Notes under the pieces: model-generated | What the model was told of the DNA's origin: nothing | The model's input: only the letters and a program-made list of their open reading frames with translations | Database searches by the model: none | Origin: Mesotaenium endlicherianum | Lineage: Eukaryota; Streptophyta; Zygnematophyceae; Zygnematales; Mesotaeniaceae | Direction of reading: 5' to 3' | DNA: 64,000 nt | Assembly: GCA_009602735.1 (NCBI GenBank) | Contig: WELA01006423.1 | Span: 179,376-243,375, forward strand | Translations under genes and position numbers: made by a program | Part shown: one piece after another, positions 8,636-20,100 of the stretch | Numbering within the stretch: the first letter of the stretch is position 1 | Layout of the letters: each line of letters starts with the position of its first letter

Positions 8636-11600
8636 ATGGGTCCTGCTGAACTGGATTCACTATGCATGCCTGACAACCAGATAAAGGAGACCATCAGCAA
8701 TATAGACGTCCAGAGAGTGCACACTCTGGATGCTCTTGTTCCACCTGATGTCCAACATTTCTTTGCTACGTCAGGAGAACAATGCGAAAGTCAGGAAAAG
8801 ACAGTCCCCCCTATCCTACTGCATTGCATGATTGCAGGTAGGAAGGTGAGGGCATTTGTTGACGGAGGGGCGTCACATACTTTTATCCACAAGGACTTAG
8901 TTAAGCGGCTAAGGCTGCCTACTGTCACCCAAGGGAATAGAAAAATATTCCTTGGAGATGCCTCAAGTATCCCGGGAGGAGTTATAACCAAGCCTATTGA
9001 GGTCCAGTTAGGTTCTGGCATTGCAGTTCTAACTGAAACGCTTACATTTGAGGTACTCAACACTGGCTTTTATGATCTCGTGCTAGGCAGGTCCTGGCTT
9101 AATAGACATCAAGCTGAAGTGTGTTGGAGCAGAGGTACAGTTAAAGTGAGAGGAGCCAGTGATGGGCAGACTGACTTGGCACCCACCAGTGCTCTTCCTC
9201 TTGTCCTGTGTGGATGGCAAATGAAGGAAAAGAAGAGGCTTCCAGAAGGATGCAAGTTGCTGAATGCAATGGAGTTCGTCAAAAGCTGGAACCAGAAGGA
9301 AGACAGAATGTTCTGTCTGCTGCTAAGAGAGGTACCTCCTCAACCTGAAGAAGTGGTTGAGAAAAAGGTACACCCTCCGGAACACCCTACTGCTGCAAAC
9401 ATTGTTGCTCAGTACACGGATGTGTTTAATATGCCTCCAGGACTACCCCCTAAGCGGGAAGTAGATCATAGGATTGATTTATTACCTGGTAGCCAGCCAC
9501 CCTGGCAACGCACGTATGGCTTGTCTTATTTGGAGAGTGAGGAGTTGAAAACACAGATTGCAGAGCTGGAGGAAAATGGTTACATTTCTCCCAGTAAATC
9601 ACCGTACGGCGCACCTATCCTATTTGTTAAGAAAAAGGATGGCAGTATGCGGATGTGTGTGGATTACAGAGCCCTGAACAGAATTACAGTAAAGAACAAG
9701 TATGCTTTACCCAGAATCGAGGACTTGCTTGATACCCTGTCTGGCGCTAAGGTGTTCAGTAAGATAGATCTCAAGAGTGGTTATCATCAAATCAGAATTG
9801 CTGAGGGGGATGAACACAAGACTGCTTTCCGCACACGTTATGGACACTATGAGTTCAACGTGATGCCATTTGGACTGACTAATGCTCCTGCTACCTTTAT
9901 GGGTGCTATGAATGACATTTTCAGACCTTATTTGGATAAGTTTGTGCAAGTTTTCCTGGATGATATTTTAATTTTCTCTAAAGATGAAGCTCAGCACACT
10001 GAACACTTAAAGAAAGTGCTGGACACTCTGCGGAAAAATCACTTGTATGCTAAAATGAGCAAGTGTGATTTCTTTAAGGAAAGTATTGAATTCTTAGGCC
10101 ACGTTGTCAGTAAAGAGGGCATCAGTGTGGATCCTAAGAAAGTCCAGACCATAAGGGACTGGCCAGTACCACAGTCTGTCTCTGAAGTTAGATCCTTCCT
10201 CGGGTTGGCTAACTACTATAGGAGATTTATTGAGAATTATTCCACAAAGGCCAGTAAACTGACTGACCTTACTAAGAAAGACATCGGGTATGTGTGGGGG
10301 GAAGAGCAGCAGGCTGCCTTCCAGACCCTTAAAGATGCCCTTTGTTCTGCCCCAGTGCTAGCCGTGTATGACCCCAGCAAACCGGTGCAGGTGGTTACTG
10401 ATGCCTCTGATTTTGCCATGGGTGCTATTTTGTTGCAGCCTGCTGACAAAACCACAAAGGATGGTAAGGTACGGCAGGAGTGGCATCCTGTGTTGTATGA
10501 GTCTATGAAATTTAATCCAGCGGAGATTAATTACTCAGTGCATGATAAAGAGCTGCTAGCTATCATTCATGTACTCAAACAGTGGAGAGCATACTTACAT
10601 GGTAAAGCTTTTAAGGTGATTACAGATCATCTAGCTCTGACCCACTTTCAGAAGAAGTCCAAGCTGTCGAGGAGGGAGAACCGCTGGAGCCAGATGCTGG
10701 AGCAGTTCCAAGTCCAGATCGACTACAAACCAGGGAAGTTGAATCCTGCTGATGCACTCTCTAGAAGACCTGACTTGCAAGAAAGGAACTTTAGTCAGCA
10801 TGCTGTAGATAAAGTCCTGTGTGCACTCACTTCACTAAAGGTGAAAAAGTCCTTCCTTGAACAACTTAGGAAAGCCTACCTTTCTGACCCAACATTTGAG
10901 CCCAGCCCCACTACTGGTATGTGTCGTGCTACCGCACTCGGGTATAAGCTCAAGGGAGGGGTCTGGGTGTCTGAAACCACTTCAGGCAGGCTGAAGCTGG
11001 TCATTCCTAATAATTTGGAAATAAGGTCTCTCTTACTGAGTCAAGCTCATGACAGTCTCCTGGGTGGACATTTGGGGCAGGCCAAAACTGTTGGCAAACT
11101 GGCAAAACATTATCATTGGGAGGGGTTACCCCGGGAGGTCTTGAAATATGTCAAGTCCTGTGACCAGTGTCAGAGAAATAAGTCTCGGCACACACCACCC
11201 GGAGGTCTCTTGCAACCGCTACCCATCCCAGCGGGACGCTGGGAAACTATATCCATGGACTGGGTGGTCTCACTACCAAGAACTGCCAACGGGCATGATT
11301 CAATACTGGTAGTCGTGGATAAACTGACAAAAATGGTCATTTTTATCCCCACAACTGTCAAAGTGACTGCACTCGGAACGGCGAGACAGTTTTACAACCA
11401 TGTAGTATGCCAACATGGGCTCCCTTCTAATATCATCTCAGACAGAGACTCCAAATTCACCTCTAAGTTCTGGAGAGCTTTAATGGGGTTAATGGGAGTC
11501 AAACAGCTGCTCAGCACAGCAAACCACCCTCAGACTGATGGGCAGACTGAAAGAACTAACCGAGTTCTGCAGGAGGTGCTGAGAGCATATATTAACCAAA

Positions 11601-12352
11601 AACAAGATAATTGGGATGACCTGTTGCCTCAAATTCAGTTTGCGGTCAACAGTGCGGTGCACGCGTCAACGGGCAAAACTCCTTTTGAACTCAGCCTGGG
11701 TAGAGTCCCTAAGTCTCCTCTAGATGTGCTAGGGGAATCTTTAACTCACCCTGAAGGGATTGACAACCCGGTCTCCCTCCAGTTAACTCAGGAGTTTGCT
11801 GACACCCTGTCAGAAGTCCAACGAAACTTGCACACGGCCCAAGAAAACCAACAAAAATACGCTAATCAACACCGTCGGGAACTGACATTTTCCAAGGGGG
11901 ATTTAGTCAAACTGCATTCTCAGCACCTGTACCTCCCTGGTGTGGTCAAGAAAAAGCTTGGCCCTGTCTGGGTCGGTCCATATTCGGTGGTCCGTCGTGT
12001 CGGTCAGAATGCTTACAAACTGAACATGTCAGCTGAATACAAGGGGCACCCGGTCTTTAATGTCTCCTTCCTGGAACCGTACATCAAAGGTGATACACTG
12101 TTCACAGGTCGGTTCCCTGTCCAACCGGGACCGGTCCCCGCTGTCCGGGACGGCGACCCTGAGGAATATGAGGTCGATGAGATTTTAGACGCTCGCTCGG
12201 TCCGTCGATCGTCTAAATATGTCATGAAATACCTCATTCGATGGAAGGGTTACGATGCCTCTGGGGACACTTGGGAGTTTAAGGACCACTTGACCAATGC
12301 CAAAGGGGCGTTGACACGGTTCCACCTTCGGGCCGCTGGAGTCCCTCCATAA
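8636..12352 (+). CDS. pol: Pol polyprotein of B1 (PR-RT-RH-IN-chromodomain)
   Basis: 1238 residues from its first ATG, but the frame is already open from 8522, so synthesis as a -1 Gag-Pol fusion is likelier than internal initiation. Domains in order: retropepsin with 'VDGGASHTF' (active Asp near residue 76) and 'LGRSWL'; reverse transcriptase with 'CVDYRALN', '[10 protein letters not shown]' and catalytic 'FLDDIL' near residue 440 (F in place of the usual Y); RNase H with 'VTDAS' near 586 and 'HDKELLAI'; integrase with an HHCC finger ('HDSLLGGH' near 805, 'CDQC' near 842) and DDE residues in 'SMDWV', 'IISDRDSKF' and '[11 protein letters not shown]'; and a C-terminal chromodomain (about 1178-1230, '[11 protein letters not shown]...LIRWKGY...TWEF'). 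The chromodomain places it in the chromoviruses, whose integration is often steered to histone-marked chromatin. No stops or frameshifts. Confidence 0.97.
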   Translation: MGPAELDSLCMPDNQIKETISNIDVQRVHTLDALVPPDVQHFFATSGEQCESQEKTVPPILLHCMIAGRKVRAFVDGGASHTFIHKDLVKRLRLPTVTQGNRKIFLGDASSIPGGVITKPIEVQLGSGIAVLTETLTFEVLNTGFYDLVLGRSWLNRHQAEVCWSRGTVKVRGASDGQTDLAPTSALPLVLCGWQMKEKKRLPEGCKLLNAMEFVKSWNQKEDRMFCLLLREVPPQPEEVVEKKVHPPEHPTAANIVAQYTDVFNMPPGLPPKREVDHRIDLLPGSQPPWQRTYGLSYLESEELKTQIAELEENGYISPSKSPYGAPILFVKKKDGSMRMCVDYRALNRITVKNKYALPRIEDLLDTLSGAKVFSKIDLKSGYHQIRIAEGDEHKTAFRTRYGHYEFNVMPFGLTNAPATFMGAMNDIFRPYLDKFVQVFLDDILIFSKDEAQHTEHLKKVLDTLRKNHLYAKMSKCDFFKESIEFLGHVVSKEGISVDPKKVQTIRDWPVPQSVSEVRSFLGLANYYRRFIENYSTKASKLTDLTKKDIGYVWGEEQQAAFQTLKDALCSAPVLAVYDPSKPVQVVTDASDFAMGAILLQPADKTTKDGKVRQEWHPVLYESMKFNPAEINYSVHDKELLAIIHVLKQWRAYLHGKAFKVITDHLALTHFQKKSKLSRRENRWSQMLEQFQVQIDYKPGKLNPADALSRRPDLQERNFSQHAVDKVLCALTSLKVKKSFLEQLRKAYLSDPTFEPSPTTGMCRATALGYKLKGGVWVSETTSGRLKLVIPNNLEIRSLLLSQAHDSLLGGHLGQAKTVGKLAKHYHWEGLPREVLKYVKSCDQCQRNKSRHTPPGGLLQPLPIPAGRWETISMDWVVSLPRTANGHDSILVVVDKLTKMVIFIPTTVKVTALGTARQFYNHVVCQHGLPSNIISDRDSKFTSKFWRALMGLMGVKQLLSTANHPQTDGQTERTNRVLQEVLRAYINQKQDNWDDLLPQIQFAVNSAVHASTGKTPFELSLGRVPKSPLDVLGESLTHPEGIDNPVSLQLTQEFADTLSEVQRNLHTAQENQQKYANQHRRELTFSKGDLVKLHSQHLYLPGVVKKKLGPVWVGPYSVVRRVGQNAYKLNMSAEYKGHPVFNVSFLEPYIKGDTLFTGRFPVQPGPVPAVRDGDPEEYEVDEILDARSVRRSSKYVMKYLIRWKGYDASGDTWEFKDHLTNAKGALTRFHLRAAGVPP

Positions 12353-12588
12353 CTGTCATTTCAGTTGACACGGGAAGGTGACAGGCGGTCCTGTCTCCAT
12401 TTAAGTTGGAGGGGAAAATATATGACAGTTAGTGAGCGAGAGCGATAAAAACACACTCATACGTTTATGTGTAGCGCATCGCAACTACGTCAACTTTTAG
12501 CAATCATCCTGTAAGGTAAACAGCAGCGAAGCCACTATACTAAATACTAACATACTTCCTGCAATCCCTATGACAAAGGTCCATATCC
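12353..12588 (+). other. Pol-ORF3 spacer of B1
   Basis: About 240 bp with repeated TGACAG/TGTCA-type motifs and a TTTAAGTTGGAGGGG stretch that resembles the polypurine tract at 14401. It could be a second plus-strand primer, but this is speculative. No coding potential is seen. Confidence 0.4.
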
Positions 12589-12619
12589 TACTAACTTGTG
12601 CCCTGGTTACATGTGCAGG
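12589..12619 (+). promoter_or_regulatory. Candidate 3' splice site for ORF3 mRNA
   Basis: TACTAAC (12589-12595), an exact match to the strongest branch-point consensus, precedes CAG|G (AG at 12617-12618) by about 24 bases, and the ORF3 ATG follows one base later (12620). Element B2 also has GCAG|GATG at its ORF3 start (ATG at 40239, minus) with a CTGAC branch-like motif upstream. This suggests ORF3 is translated from a spliced subgenomic RNA. Confidence 0.55.
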
Positions 12620-14296
12620 ATGGCGCCCACCACACAAAAGGAGGACAGAAAGCGCAAGGCAGAAGAAGCCAGGAGGACAATGGAGCAATACCAGAAGGAG
12701 CTGGCGGCGACGTCCCTCACCAGGAGAGAACAAGAAAGGGTCCGCAAGCAACAAGAGGCGGCAGAAGAGGCACAGAGGAAGAAGGATCAGGAAGCGGAAA
12801 ACCTCAGGAAGGCTGAGGAGGAGAGACAGAAGAAACAGCAAGAAGAAGCGGCAGCGGCAGAAGAGGAGAAAAGAAAAAAGATTGAAGCGGACAGACAGAA
12901 GAGCTTGGCCACTTACAGGTATACTGTGGTGGGTGGCCAAAACTTCGATAACCTGAAGGAAGCATTGCTGGCAGCCCAGGAGATCAACAGGCTGGAACAG
13001 ACAACACTGCTACAGAAGGAAGGAGCTACAGCACTGGACAGGTACATCGAGACACACACCGGCGTGGTCCTTTACGAAGATTATGCTAAGATGGTGGGCT
13101 ATACAGCAGAGCAGGCCCGGTATCTCGCAGATGATTCAGAGGACAAGCCGGTCCCCATACCGGGAATAGTGGGAGATCAGAGACTCATCCGGATGGTGAG
13201 CATGCGGCCCGATAGCTTTAAGGATACGGTATTCTACCTCACACTCCTGCCAGCTTACAATGAAGTTGAGAGAAGGAGCTGGGAGTACTTGGCCAGGGAA
13301 GCAGGACAGCAGATGTTCTCTCCCCACTGGTTCCCGTGTAAACTGAGGAAGGCTGAGCACGGACCCCAGTACTACCAGCAGCCAACAGACTGGAGGTGGA
13401 TGACCGTCACAAATAAGAAGCAGGAGTGTGACCGAGCCCAACCGGATGACTTCCACTATGGCCTAGACGGCTATCTCATCCTACCACCTCACATTGCCCC
13501 TTGGGACCCCAGGCTGAATGGATGCCTGAGCAATATGAATGCAGAGACCAAGGAACATAGGAGGAGGGGAAGAGAGTACTTCTCTAAGGGAAAGCATGCC
13601 TTTGTCAAATGGGCAAAGAATGCAGGCCGGATAGATATCAGTAGGCTGAAGGCCAAGCAACCTCCAGCGCGCCCTAAGAAAGGGAGGTCGGTAGACTACT
13701 CCATGTCTACTAGGGAGCAGGACGACTTAGTGGACGAGACCCCTACTCTCTCCGAGGAGGAGGATGAGGAGGATGAGGAAGAAGAACAAGGCAGAGGAGA
13801 AGCATCAGCAGCAGGTACTCAGGATACCCAGGGACAGGCAGTGGCACTTCCTAAAGAACCACGATCAGGTGTGTGGAATGTGATCCCCGTTATGGCGACA
13901 ACTGGACCCCGCGCTCGCTCCCCCAGCCCACCTGCCCAAGCAGGGGAAGAAGCTGATCTGACGGTACTGGGCAGCAGACACAGACAGAAATCCCCAGAGG
14001 ACAGGGGTGCCAGAAGAGGGACACGCGGGTGGGCCAGAGGTATGCCAGCCTCCCCCTCCGCTCAGGGGCATGTACCTCTAGCCAATGTATTTCAGCATCC
14101 TACTGGAATGCCTGTCTATGTGGGAATCAACACCCAAGTGGTTGAAGAGCAGGCCACCATCCTCCGTTCTCCTCGAGGGCCAACTTTAGAGCAAACAGGG
14201 TTCTTTAGAAGGCCAGCTGACAGACCTAGAGGGCTGTCCAGATCTAGGTCCAGATCTCCGTCTCCTGATCCTGAAGCCCCAGGAACAACCCCTTAA
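12620..14296 (+). CDS. ORF3 of B1, unknown function, after pol
   Basis: About 558 residues from the ATG at 12620; the frame is open upstream to 12596, but the 12620 ATG is the one shared with B2. Residues 5-100 are a highly charged coiled coil (K/E/R/Q/A). A conserved central part follows, about 100-290, with 'YRYT', 'YAKMVGYT', 'IPGI', 'YNEVERRSWEYLARE' and 'PTDWRWMT'. Then come a basic linker, an acidic run near 385-400, a conserved 'GHVPLANVFQHPTGMPVYV' segment near 485-505, and an RS/SP-rich tail. I see no signal peptide, transmembrane span or known enzyme motif, so it is not an obvious envelope protein. A diverged homologue sits at the same place in B2, which argues that it is a real part of the element. 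A structural, RNA-binding or chromatin role is guesswork. Confidence 0.85.
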   Translation: MAPTTQKEDRKRKAEEARRTMEQYQKELAATSLTRREQERVRKQQEAAEEAQRKKDQEAENLRKAEEERQKKQQEEAAAAEEEKRKKIEADRQKSLATYRYTVVGGQNFDNLKEALLAAQEINRLEQTTLLQKEGATALDRYIETHTGVVLYEDYAKMVGYTAEQARYLADDSEDKPVPIPGIVGDQRLIRMVSMRPDSFKDTVFYLTLLPAYNEVERRSWEYLAREAGQQMFSPHWFPCKLRKAEHGPQYYQQPTDWRWMTVTNKKQECDRAQPDDFHYGLDGYLILPPHIAPWDPRLNGCLSNMNAETKEHRRRGREYFSKGKHAFVKWAKNAGRIDISRLKAKQPPARPKKGRSVDYSMSTREQDDLVDETPTLSEEEDEEDEEEEQGRGEASAAGTQDTQGQAVALPKEPRSGVWNVIPVMATTGPRARSPSPPAQAGEEADLTVLGSRHRQKSPEDRGARRGTRGWARGMPASPSAQGHVPLANVFQHPTGMPVYVGINTQVVEEQATILRSPRGPTLEQTGFFRRPADRPRGLSRSRSRSPSPDPEAPGTTP

Positions 14297-14373
14297 GGTG
14301 ACACGCTGAAGAGGCAGTCAGTAAGGGAGGCTGGTCAGGTTCAGTTCCCTTATTTAAAATTTCTGCAGTTTAA

Positions 14374-14409
14374 TGTTGTCGAGGCGACAACAAGTTAAGT
14401 TGGAGGGAT
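14374..14409 (+). promoter_or_regulatory. Hairpin and polypurine tract before 3' LTR
   Basis: TGTTGTCG-AGG-CGACAACA (14374-14392) is a perfect 8-bp hairpin. It is followed by AAGTTAAGT and the purine-rich TGGAGGGAT that abuts the LTR at 14410, where plus-strand synthesis should start. B2 keeps both: a TGTTGTC-TC-GACAACA hairpin at 38401-38416 and ATCCCTCCA at 38381-38389. Confidence 0.75.
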
Positions 14410-15129
14410 TGTAATGAATCAGTATATTAGTGGATATAATATTCATTTAAATATAATAGTTAATTAAGTTCAGCCTGCTGAACTTTAGTTAATAGTCAGT
14501 CTGCTGGACTTTACATAATTATCAGTTTAATGACTCAGCCGAAAGCAGCAGGCTGAAGTCCATATAAGTCAGCTTGCTGACCCATTCTTTGACAGCCAGC
14601 TGACTTCCGTACTCGGTAGCAGCGAACTGCCTTGATATGCATCTAAGTGCGATATGCTAGATGAATAGCCAGATGACATCCCTATGATGGATGGCTATTC
14701 GGGATGATGGGAGATGGCGGTGGATTTGGTTAACCGAGGTCCTACCAACGTGGTTAACTCCCGGGTAGGCGGTGCCATCGCACTGACCGTTGAACAGTAA
14801 ACTCATTCCATGTACATATGCTAGGCATTGCTCTCGAGTTCGGCATTCGGAAACGAGGCCAACTCTCTTGTACAGCTTACTGAGAGAGATCTGAATCCAA
14901 GGCGAGAAGCCATTGATACGCACTGTCTTCTAACCTTGCTTATGTATGAGTTTACTGATTTGCATTATTGATGCTAGTTTACTCGCATTTGACTTACGAG
15001 TATTATTCACTGCTAGTGTATTGTCCTTTGCCGTTTAACCAGTTAACGGAAATTGCCATCAAGATTACTTGCTGGTATAAAGATCTTTATTAATTGTTAA
15101 TCGCTTATTTGGTAAGGCGATTCATTTCA
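14410..15129 (+). repeat. 3' LTR of B1
   Basis: 720 bp, TG...CA, matching the 5' LTR nearly throughout but lacking one of the short tandem units near the left end. It is followed by the target duplication GGTGT at 15130-15134. Confidence 0.95.
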
Positions 15130-15170
15130 GGTGTCTTCTCTTGAGACAATATAGATTCTTCAGGTGCTGG

Positions 15171-15205
15171 GGTGGGATGGGGTGGGGTGGGGTGGGGTGG
15201 AATGG
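15171..15205 (+). repeat. GGGGT/GGGAT short tandem repeat
   Basis: Six to seven G-rich pentamers lie just upstream of the BTB/BACK-like exon. On this strand it could form a G-quadruplex. Confidence 0.8.
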
Positions 15206-15210
15206 GGCAG

Positions 15211-16462
15211 GGGGCGAGCTGCTGGAGAAGAGCCGCGTGTTTTTGGTAAGGCAGTTCCGCAACCTGGAGCGCGTGTTCCGCCGCGACGAGTTCCTGGAGC
15301 TGCCGCTGGTGGGCGTGCAAACGGTGCTGGCTAGCGACGAGCTCAACGTGCGCAACGATCAACGGCCTTCGCCGCCATGCTCAGTGGCTGCGCCGCCACT
15401 TCGACGACCTCGACACGCGCCGGTACGCGCATATCCCCTGCCTATATTCACCCCCTGCCCCCCTTTCTTCCCCACCACCCTCTCCTCCCCCTAGCCCACC
15501 CTCTCACCTCCCTGCACACGCTCCCCCTCTCTGAACCCGTCCTCTCCCCCCCTCCTCCCCCCCAAAACGTCCGGATTTGCCACCCACATTTTTTCTTTGG
15601 CCCCCACCTGGGCTCACCCGCCCTGCTAAACCAGTCCTGCGGCTGCTGCGACGGCGGTGATAGCCCTTGTCTTTGCTTCTTCTGTTGTCTGCTTCACTGA
15701 GCTTTTGTCGCCAGACTACGTATAAGCGGGGCCTGCTGCTGAAATCCCCGCTGCTGCAGCTGCTGATCTCAGTCTCTGGCTTGCGGCTGCTGGTTTTTGG
15801 CAGGTAAGTAGCGTAAGCAGCCGGTTGCCAGAGCAGATTTTTTCCGCAGCTGGCAGTTGAACGTGCCCCCCTCCATGGCGGAAGCCGAGGCTGGGTGAGG
15901 CAGAGCCATCTCCCTTCTCGCATTCTTGTGTGAGGCTGGGTGTACCCGCTGCACAGCCGCCGTGATGGAAGCTCCGAGTCACTGCACGCCTGTCCCACAT
16001 AGCATGCAAGCACGTGGCAGAGTGAGCCACGAAGCCGGCGAGCTCCTGTGTGCTTTCTACGGCTAGGTGGGTGCTTGTTATGCACGTGCTGCTCTGGCAA
16101 CACCAGCTGTCTTGTGCCGCATCTTCATGGCCTCAGAGAGCGAGCCAGAGCTTGGACTGTGTCATCTGTCCCGTGTCAAGCCCAAAAGCGACTGGGCCTG
16201 ATACGCGCGTGGAGAGGGGGGGNACGTGCGCTTCCCGCTGATGACGGGGGATGACCTGGAGGATGTGGTGCTCAAGGCGCCCGAGATGGAGGGGCCCGAG
16301 TGCGGCGCGCTCGTCAAGGAGGCCGCTTGGTTCCGCTCCTACTCGCTGGTGCGCCGCCTGCGCCTCATGAACGACGCGCCCCACCGCCGCTTCTGGTAGC
16401 GCCGTTGGAACCGCAACTCCGTGGGCCACTTCTACTTTGACATCCACCTCGACAAGTTCCAG
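15211..16462 (+). pseudogene. Damaged BTB/BACK-type gene, two exons seen
   Basis: Exon 15211-15422 follows a CAG acceptor and encodes the start of a BACK domain: 'LLEKSRVFLVRQFRNLERVFRRDEF', 'ELPLVGVQTVLASDELNVRN', then 'AFAAML' and 'WLRRHFDDLDTRR' in successive frames. Two one-base losses near 15362 and 15386 are therefore needed. A second exon, 16224-16462, continues with 'VRFPLMTGDDLEDVVL', the usual end of BACK, and ends at a GTGCGC donor. It begins at an ambiguous n (16223), so the missing middle of the domain may be in a collapsed gap. An in-frame TAG lies at 16397, yet 'GHFYFDIHLDKF' continues beyond it. BTB/BACK proteins are typically adaptors for cullin-3 ubiquitin ligases. No BTB domain is visible upstream, where B1 has inserted. 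It may be a pseudogene or a gene damaged by sequence errors. Confidence 0.65.
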
Positions 16463-17170
16463 GTGCGCGCACGCCGCCGCTCGCGCGCCAGCCCCCCGGC
16501 CGCTCCTTAAGCCAGCGCACTCTCCCGCCCGCCCGTCTTTGAGATTCTTTTCTCTCCTGTGTGCAGGCGGGAGTGGAAGTGCGTGCTTACCGTATTTATG
16601 TGCGCGTGTGGTGCCCACCTGGCCTCGTGGCAACCAAGCGTGCCACTGGCCTTCTGTCCGAACGCGTACTGGTGGAGTCTTCTCAGGACTGGGGCTGTGC
16701 TTGCCTTCAAAACTGCAAGCAGATGCTGCCTGCTTGCCCTTTCTGCCAGCTTGCATGCCTGCCTCCGTGCTCTTGTGGTGGGTATGGCCCTTTTACTGGG
16801 AATTGTCGTCGATTGCTTCACGTGAACACCTCTTCCTCAGGACACCTCTTCAGTGAACGATTTGTCAGAGGTGCTTGCTTAATAGTGCTGTTGAGAAGCA
16901 GCAGGGGCAGGCAACAACCAATGTGACGTCCCCCTATGAGCAGTTTTCAGCGAAGCCTGCTGCCACACACTTACATGGCACTTGCAATCTCTCGTACATG
17001 AGTCCTTGGGAGTTGTCAGGTGCGCCCCCTCCCGTCCCGCATGCTGGCTTGCTCCGCCCTCTGCTTGCATGCTTCGCACTATGCTTCGTCTCGCCTGCAT
17101 GCTTGATCTTGGGTCCTTTTCCTCCTCTCCTTCTCCTTCCCTTCTTGCCCCCCCTCCTTCATAGAGTATG
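16463..17170. other. Region after the BTB/BACK-like exons
   Basis: A possible further exon starts after the CAG at 16564-16566 and is open in the phase expected from 16462, but its product is unlike any domain I know. The rest is C/T-rich with CATGC-type motifs. Confidence 0.25.
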
Positions 17171-20100
17171 GGAGTTAAGCCAATTGTCATGATTTATTGA
17201 GTCGAGGTTGACGTACAAAATTGAGCTCCACTTGTGTGAACCATCAACCAAGGAAGATCGACTTTGCATTGACTTTACGCATCTATATGTTGACCTTTTC
17301 TAGATTTCCAAGTCACCAAAGTGTAGCGCGTCAAAGCATCTTCCAAATGGCACCGGTTTCGCGTCATTTTGTCTAGTATCAAGCGAAATATTTGCAATCT
17401 AGTCCGCGTCGCCTATCGGCCTCTAGCGGAACTTTCCCAAGGGCCAACTTGTGACTCAATGTCCCCAAAAGTGACATTGTTGGCTCTTCGTGATCCCAAG
17501 GACCCCTAGCTTTGTATGCACAAATCCGCGAGCCCCTTAAACCACACAAGTATTGCATTTCCATAGTATAAGTGCATCATTGAGGCTATAACTTGGTACA
17601 TGCATCACCTACTCCTAGAGGAAGCTTCCTCAAGTTCCAGATTCACTTTTGAGGCACTATCTAGGTAGAATCACCCAAGGTAAGCTCCACCAATAAGAGA
17701 CACATAGCATATTCTACGTGCTTTGCTTTGATTGGTTCGAGTTATGCCTAGCCTATAGGAGCGCTAGTACATGCCTTGGACACATTAGTGGACATAGGAG
17801 AGTCTCCTAGAGTGACTAGATGCATTGGATCCGTCGCATACCACGCCGGATTTCCAGGAGTATAAGTACTAGAGATGTCTTTAGAAAAACATCTTTTAGA
17901 AGTCCCATTATGCCAGGTGTAAGTAGCAGAGGTTATCAATAAAGCTTACACTTTTATCTCTTGTGCTTTCAGGACCATGTAGTTACTCTCTTGTGAAGAG
18001 CAAGCCCTCCTGGCTTCCAGTCACTTGAAGAACTTCACAAGTGGTGAGCAAAGTCACAACTTAAACCCTTGCAGAGGACTACTCTTGAAGATCATGATGT
18101 GCTTCCAGTGATCTTTTGGGCTGTATTTCATTAGTTGTATTCCTACCAGTTTACGTTTTTGAGGTGCTCACTCTGGAGAGTACCCACTCCTTAACTAAAA
18201 TATTTGAGACTTGACTCCTTTTTTGGCTATAAAACCACATGTATTATAGACTTCGTTGCAGCAAAACCTGCTTGCTTATAATGTGTTGCTTATACCTATG
18301 TTGCGCACTCGACCTCGTAACGCACGACACAATGCTTACAAAGCTTTTGTTTTTGTCTGGCCTGGTGTAGTGGGTGCTACGTTGTAGGGGCAAAAAGCTC
18401 TTCCACCACAGCAACGTGCTTTAGGAGGTTGGTCGAGTAAATTAGGTAGGCTGAGGTGGTAGGTCATGTGTATTTTGGTCCAAGTATGACATTGTTTAAG
18501 TGGGTCGCACCAATATGCAAGTGACATACATTTGCCAATCCTATGCGATATTAAAGACAAAGCATTGATTGGCAGTCCATCTCCAATAAGCCTCAAGGAC
18601 GTGTAGCGTTCTTAAACTACTGTTGTATTCTCTTGATACAAGTTGTAATGCAAGTGTAGAAGGTTTGGAATATGTTTCAAAAAGACCACTATATGCACCC
18701 CTTCACCAACGTGCCCTCAACGTATAGAGTATTGACATGTGAAAATGCATGAAGGCCTGAAAGAAGTAATTTCATGGCAAGATTATGTTCTCCTCTAGTT
18801 ATCAACGTTGACTAAGTACTCTTTGCAAATCGTAAGTTCGTTGTTTTTTCATATGCCGGATTGTTGCAATGTAGGAAATGACATACTTAAATCTAAGCAT
18901 TTGAAAATACTTATTCTTGGATCCACTACGTAGAAGCATGAAAGGAACGATAGCAATTCAGGGCCTCTCACATTGGCCGAGAAATAATAAAAAGTGGGAT
19001 TGGATTCAAAAGAGTTTTTAGGCAACTACATCAAAATTGAGCTCGATTTTGAAGTAAGCGAGGAAGTTTGGTTTACAGGTATACGCAATCGTTTGCAATT
19101 AATATGTGTTCGTGCGGATGCTGGCACCAAGTAATGTCCTTTTGACATCTTGTGACTTGAGGCGCATAAGGACAAGTCGTTTGAGGGTTACAAATACACT
19201 CAATAATTTCAATTGTGCTTGAGAGCAGACATGAGAAGTAGCACTCAGCTGATTGATTGTATCTTGATATTCAATCAAAGCTTTTGAAGATTTTCAATTT
19301 AACATGCATGCAGAGCCGCTAAGGACCAATTCAAACCACCTTAATTTACATTCAATCGACCGATGTACTTTTTGTTTCAATGTTGTAGGTTCCAATCCAC
19401 TTTGTCGAGCTTGCTTTGGCCACTGCTAAGAGGCCCTAAATGTTGATAAATGAGAGGGAGCATTTGATTCTAAATGCTTTTTCCAACTCATAGATGTTTG
19501 GCCGTGCTCCATTATTTATTTAATAAAGGATGGTAAGCATCTGAAGGTGCATGCGCCATTTGAAAATGATGCTTGCCTCCATGAGCATGATGAACTAATT
19601 TAAACTAACCTCTTTGATATGAGCCTAGATGTGCTGTCATCGATCCCCAACTAACTTGCTCATAGGGTTAGGTCGTAAATATGTACGACATGTTTCCCAG
19701 AGAGCAGTGTTGCTAGGTTGGCGGATGGTCAAGGTGTGCACCACAACCCCGACTTCAAAGCAACGAGGATACGCCAGGACCAGCCAGGACTATCCACAAA
19801 TTGTGGTCACGTCGGTTTGTCGGCTTTTGCTTTTTGAGACTCACCACCTGTGAAACTGATTAAATTATGCACCACCAAGAAATTTAGAGTAATTCTAAAC
19901 TTTTATACGCGGAAGTCGGCGTTTTCTCTTGTTTACTGAATGGTGTTCACCGACGCCCGTAAAGCCAAAGCCGGATGTTGGGAAACTTTGAATGGATTCG
20001 TGCTGGCTTATATATATCAGCTTTTTAAATTTAAAATTTTTATAAATTTATAATTATAAACATCCACCAATTTTGCGCAAAAATTTGCTCTGCTCCTCTT

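Larger units (their letters stand above)
6310..15129 (+). mobile_element. Complete Ty3/gypsy chromovirus B1 with a third ORF
   Basis: An 8.82-kb element bounded by LTRs of 745 and 720 bp that begin TGTAATGAATC and end GATTCATTTCA. It is flanked by a perfect 5-bp duplication GGTGT (6305-6309 and 15130-15134). Internal order is primer site, gag, pol (protease, RT, RNase H, integrase, chromodomain), ORF3, polypurine tract. All three ORFs are uninterrupted and the LTRs look nearly identical apart from one tandem-repeat length change, so the insertion is recent and may be active. Element B2 (37689-47946, minus) is an older relative. The site lies about 80 bp upstream of a BTB/BACK-like exon. Confidence 0.96.

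Noticed and set aside
12620-14296. ORF3 as an envelope gene
   Set aside because: No signal peptide, transmembrane segment or glycoprotein-like Cys pattern; highly charged throughout.
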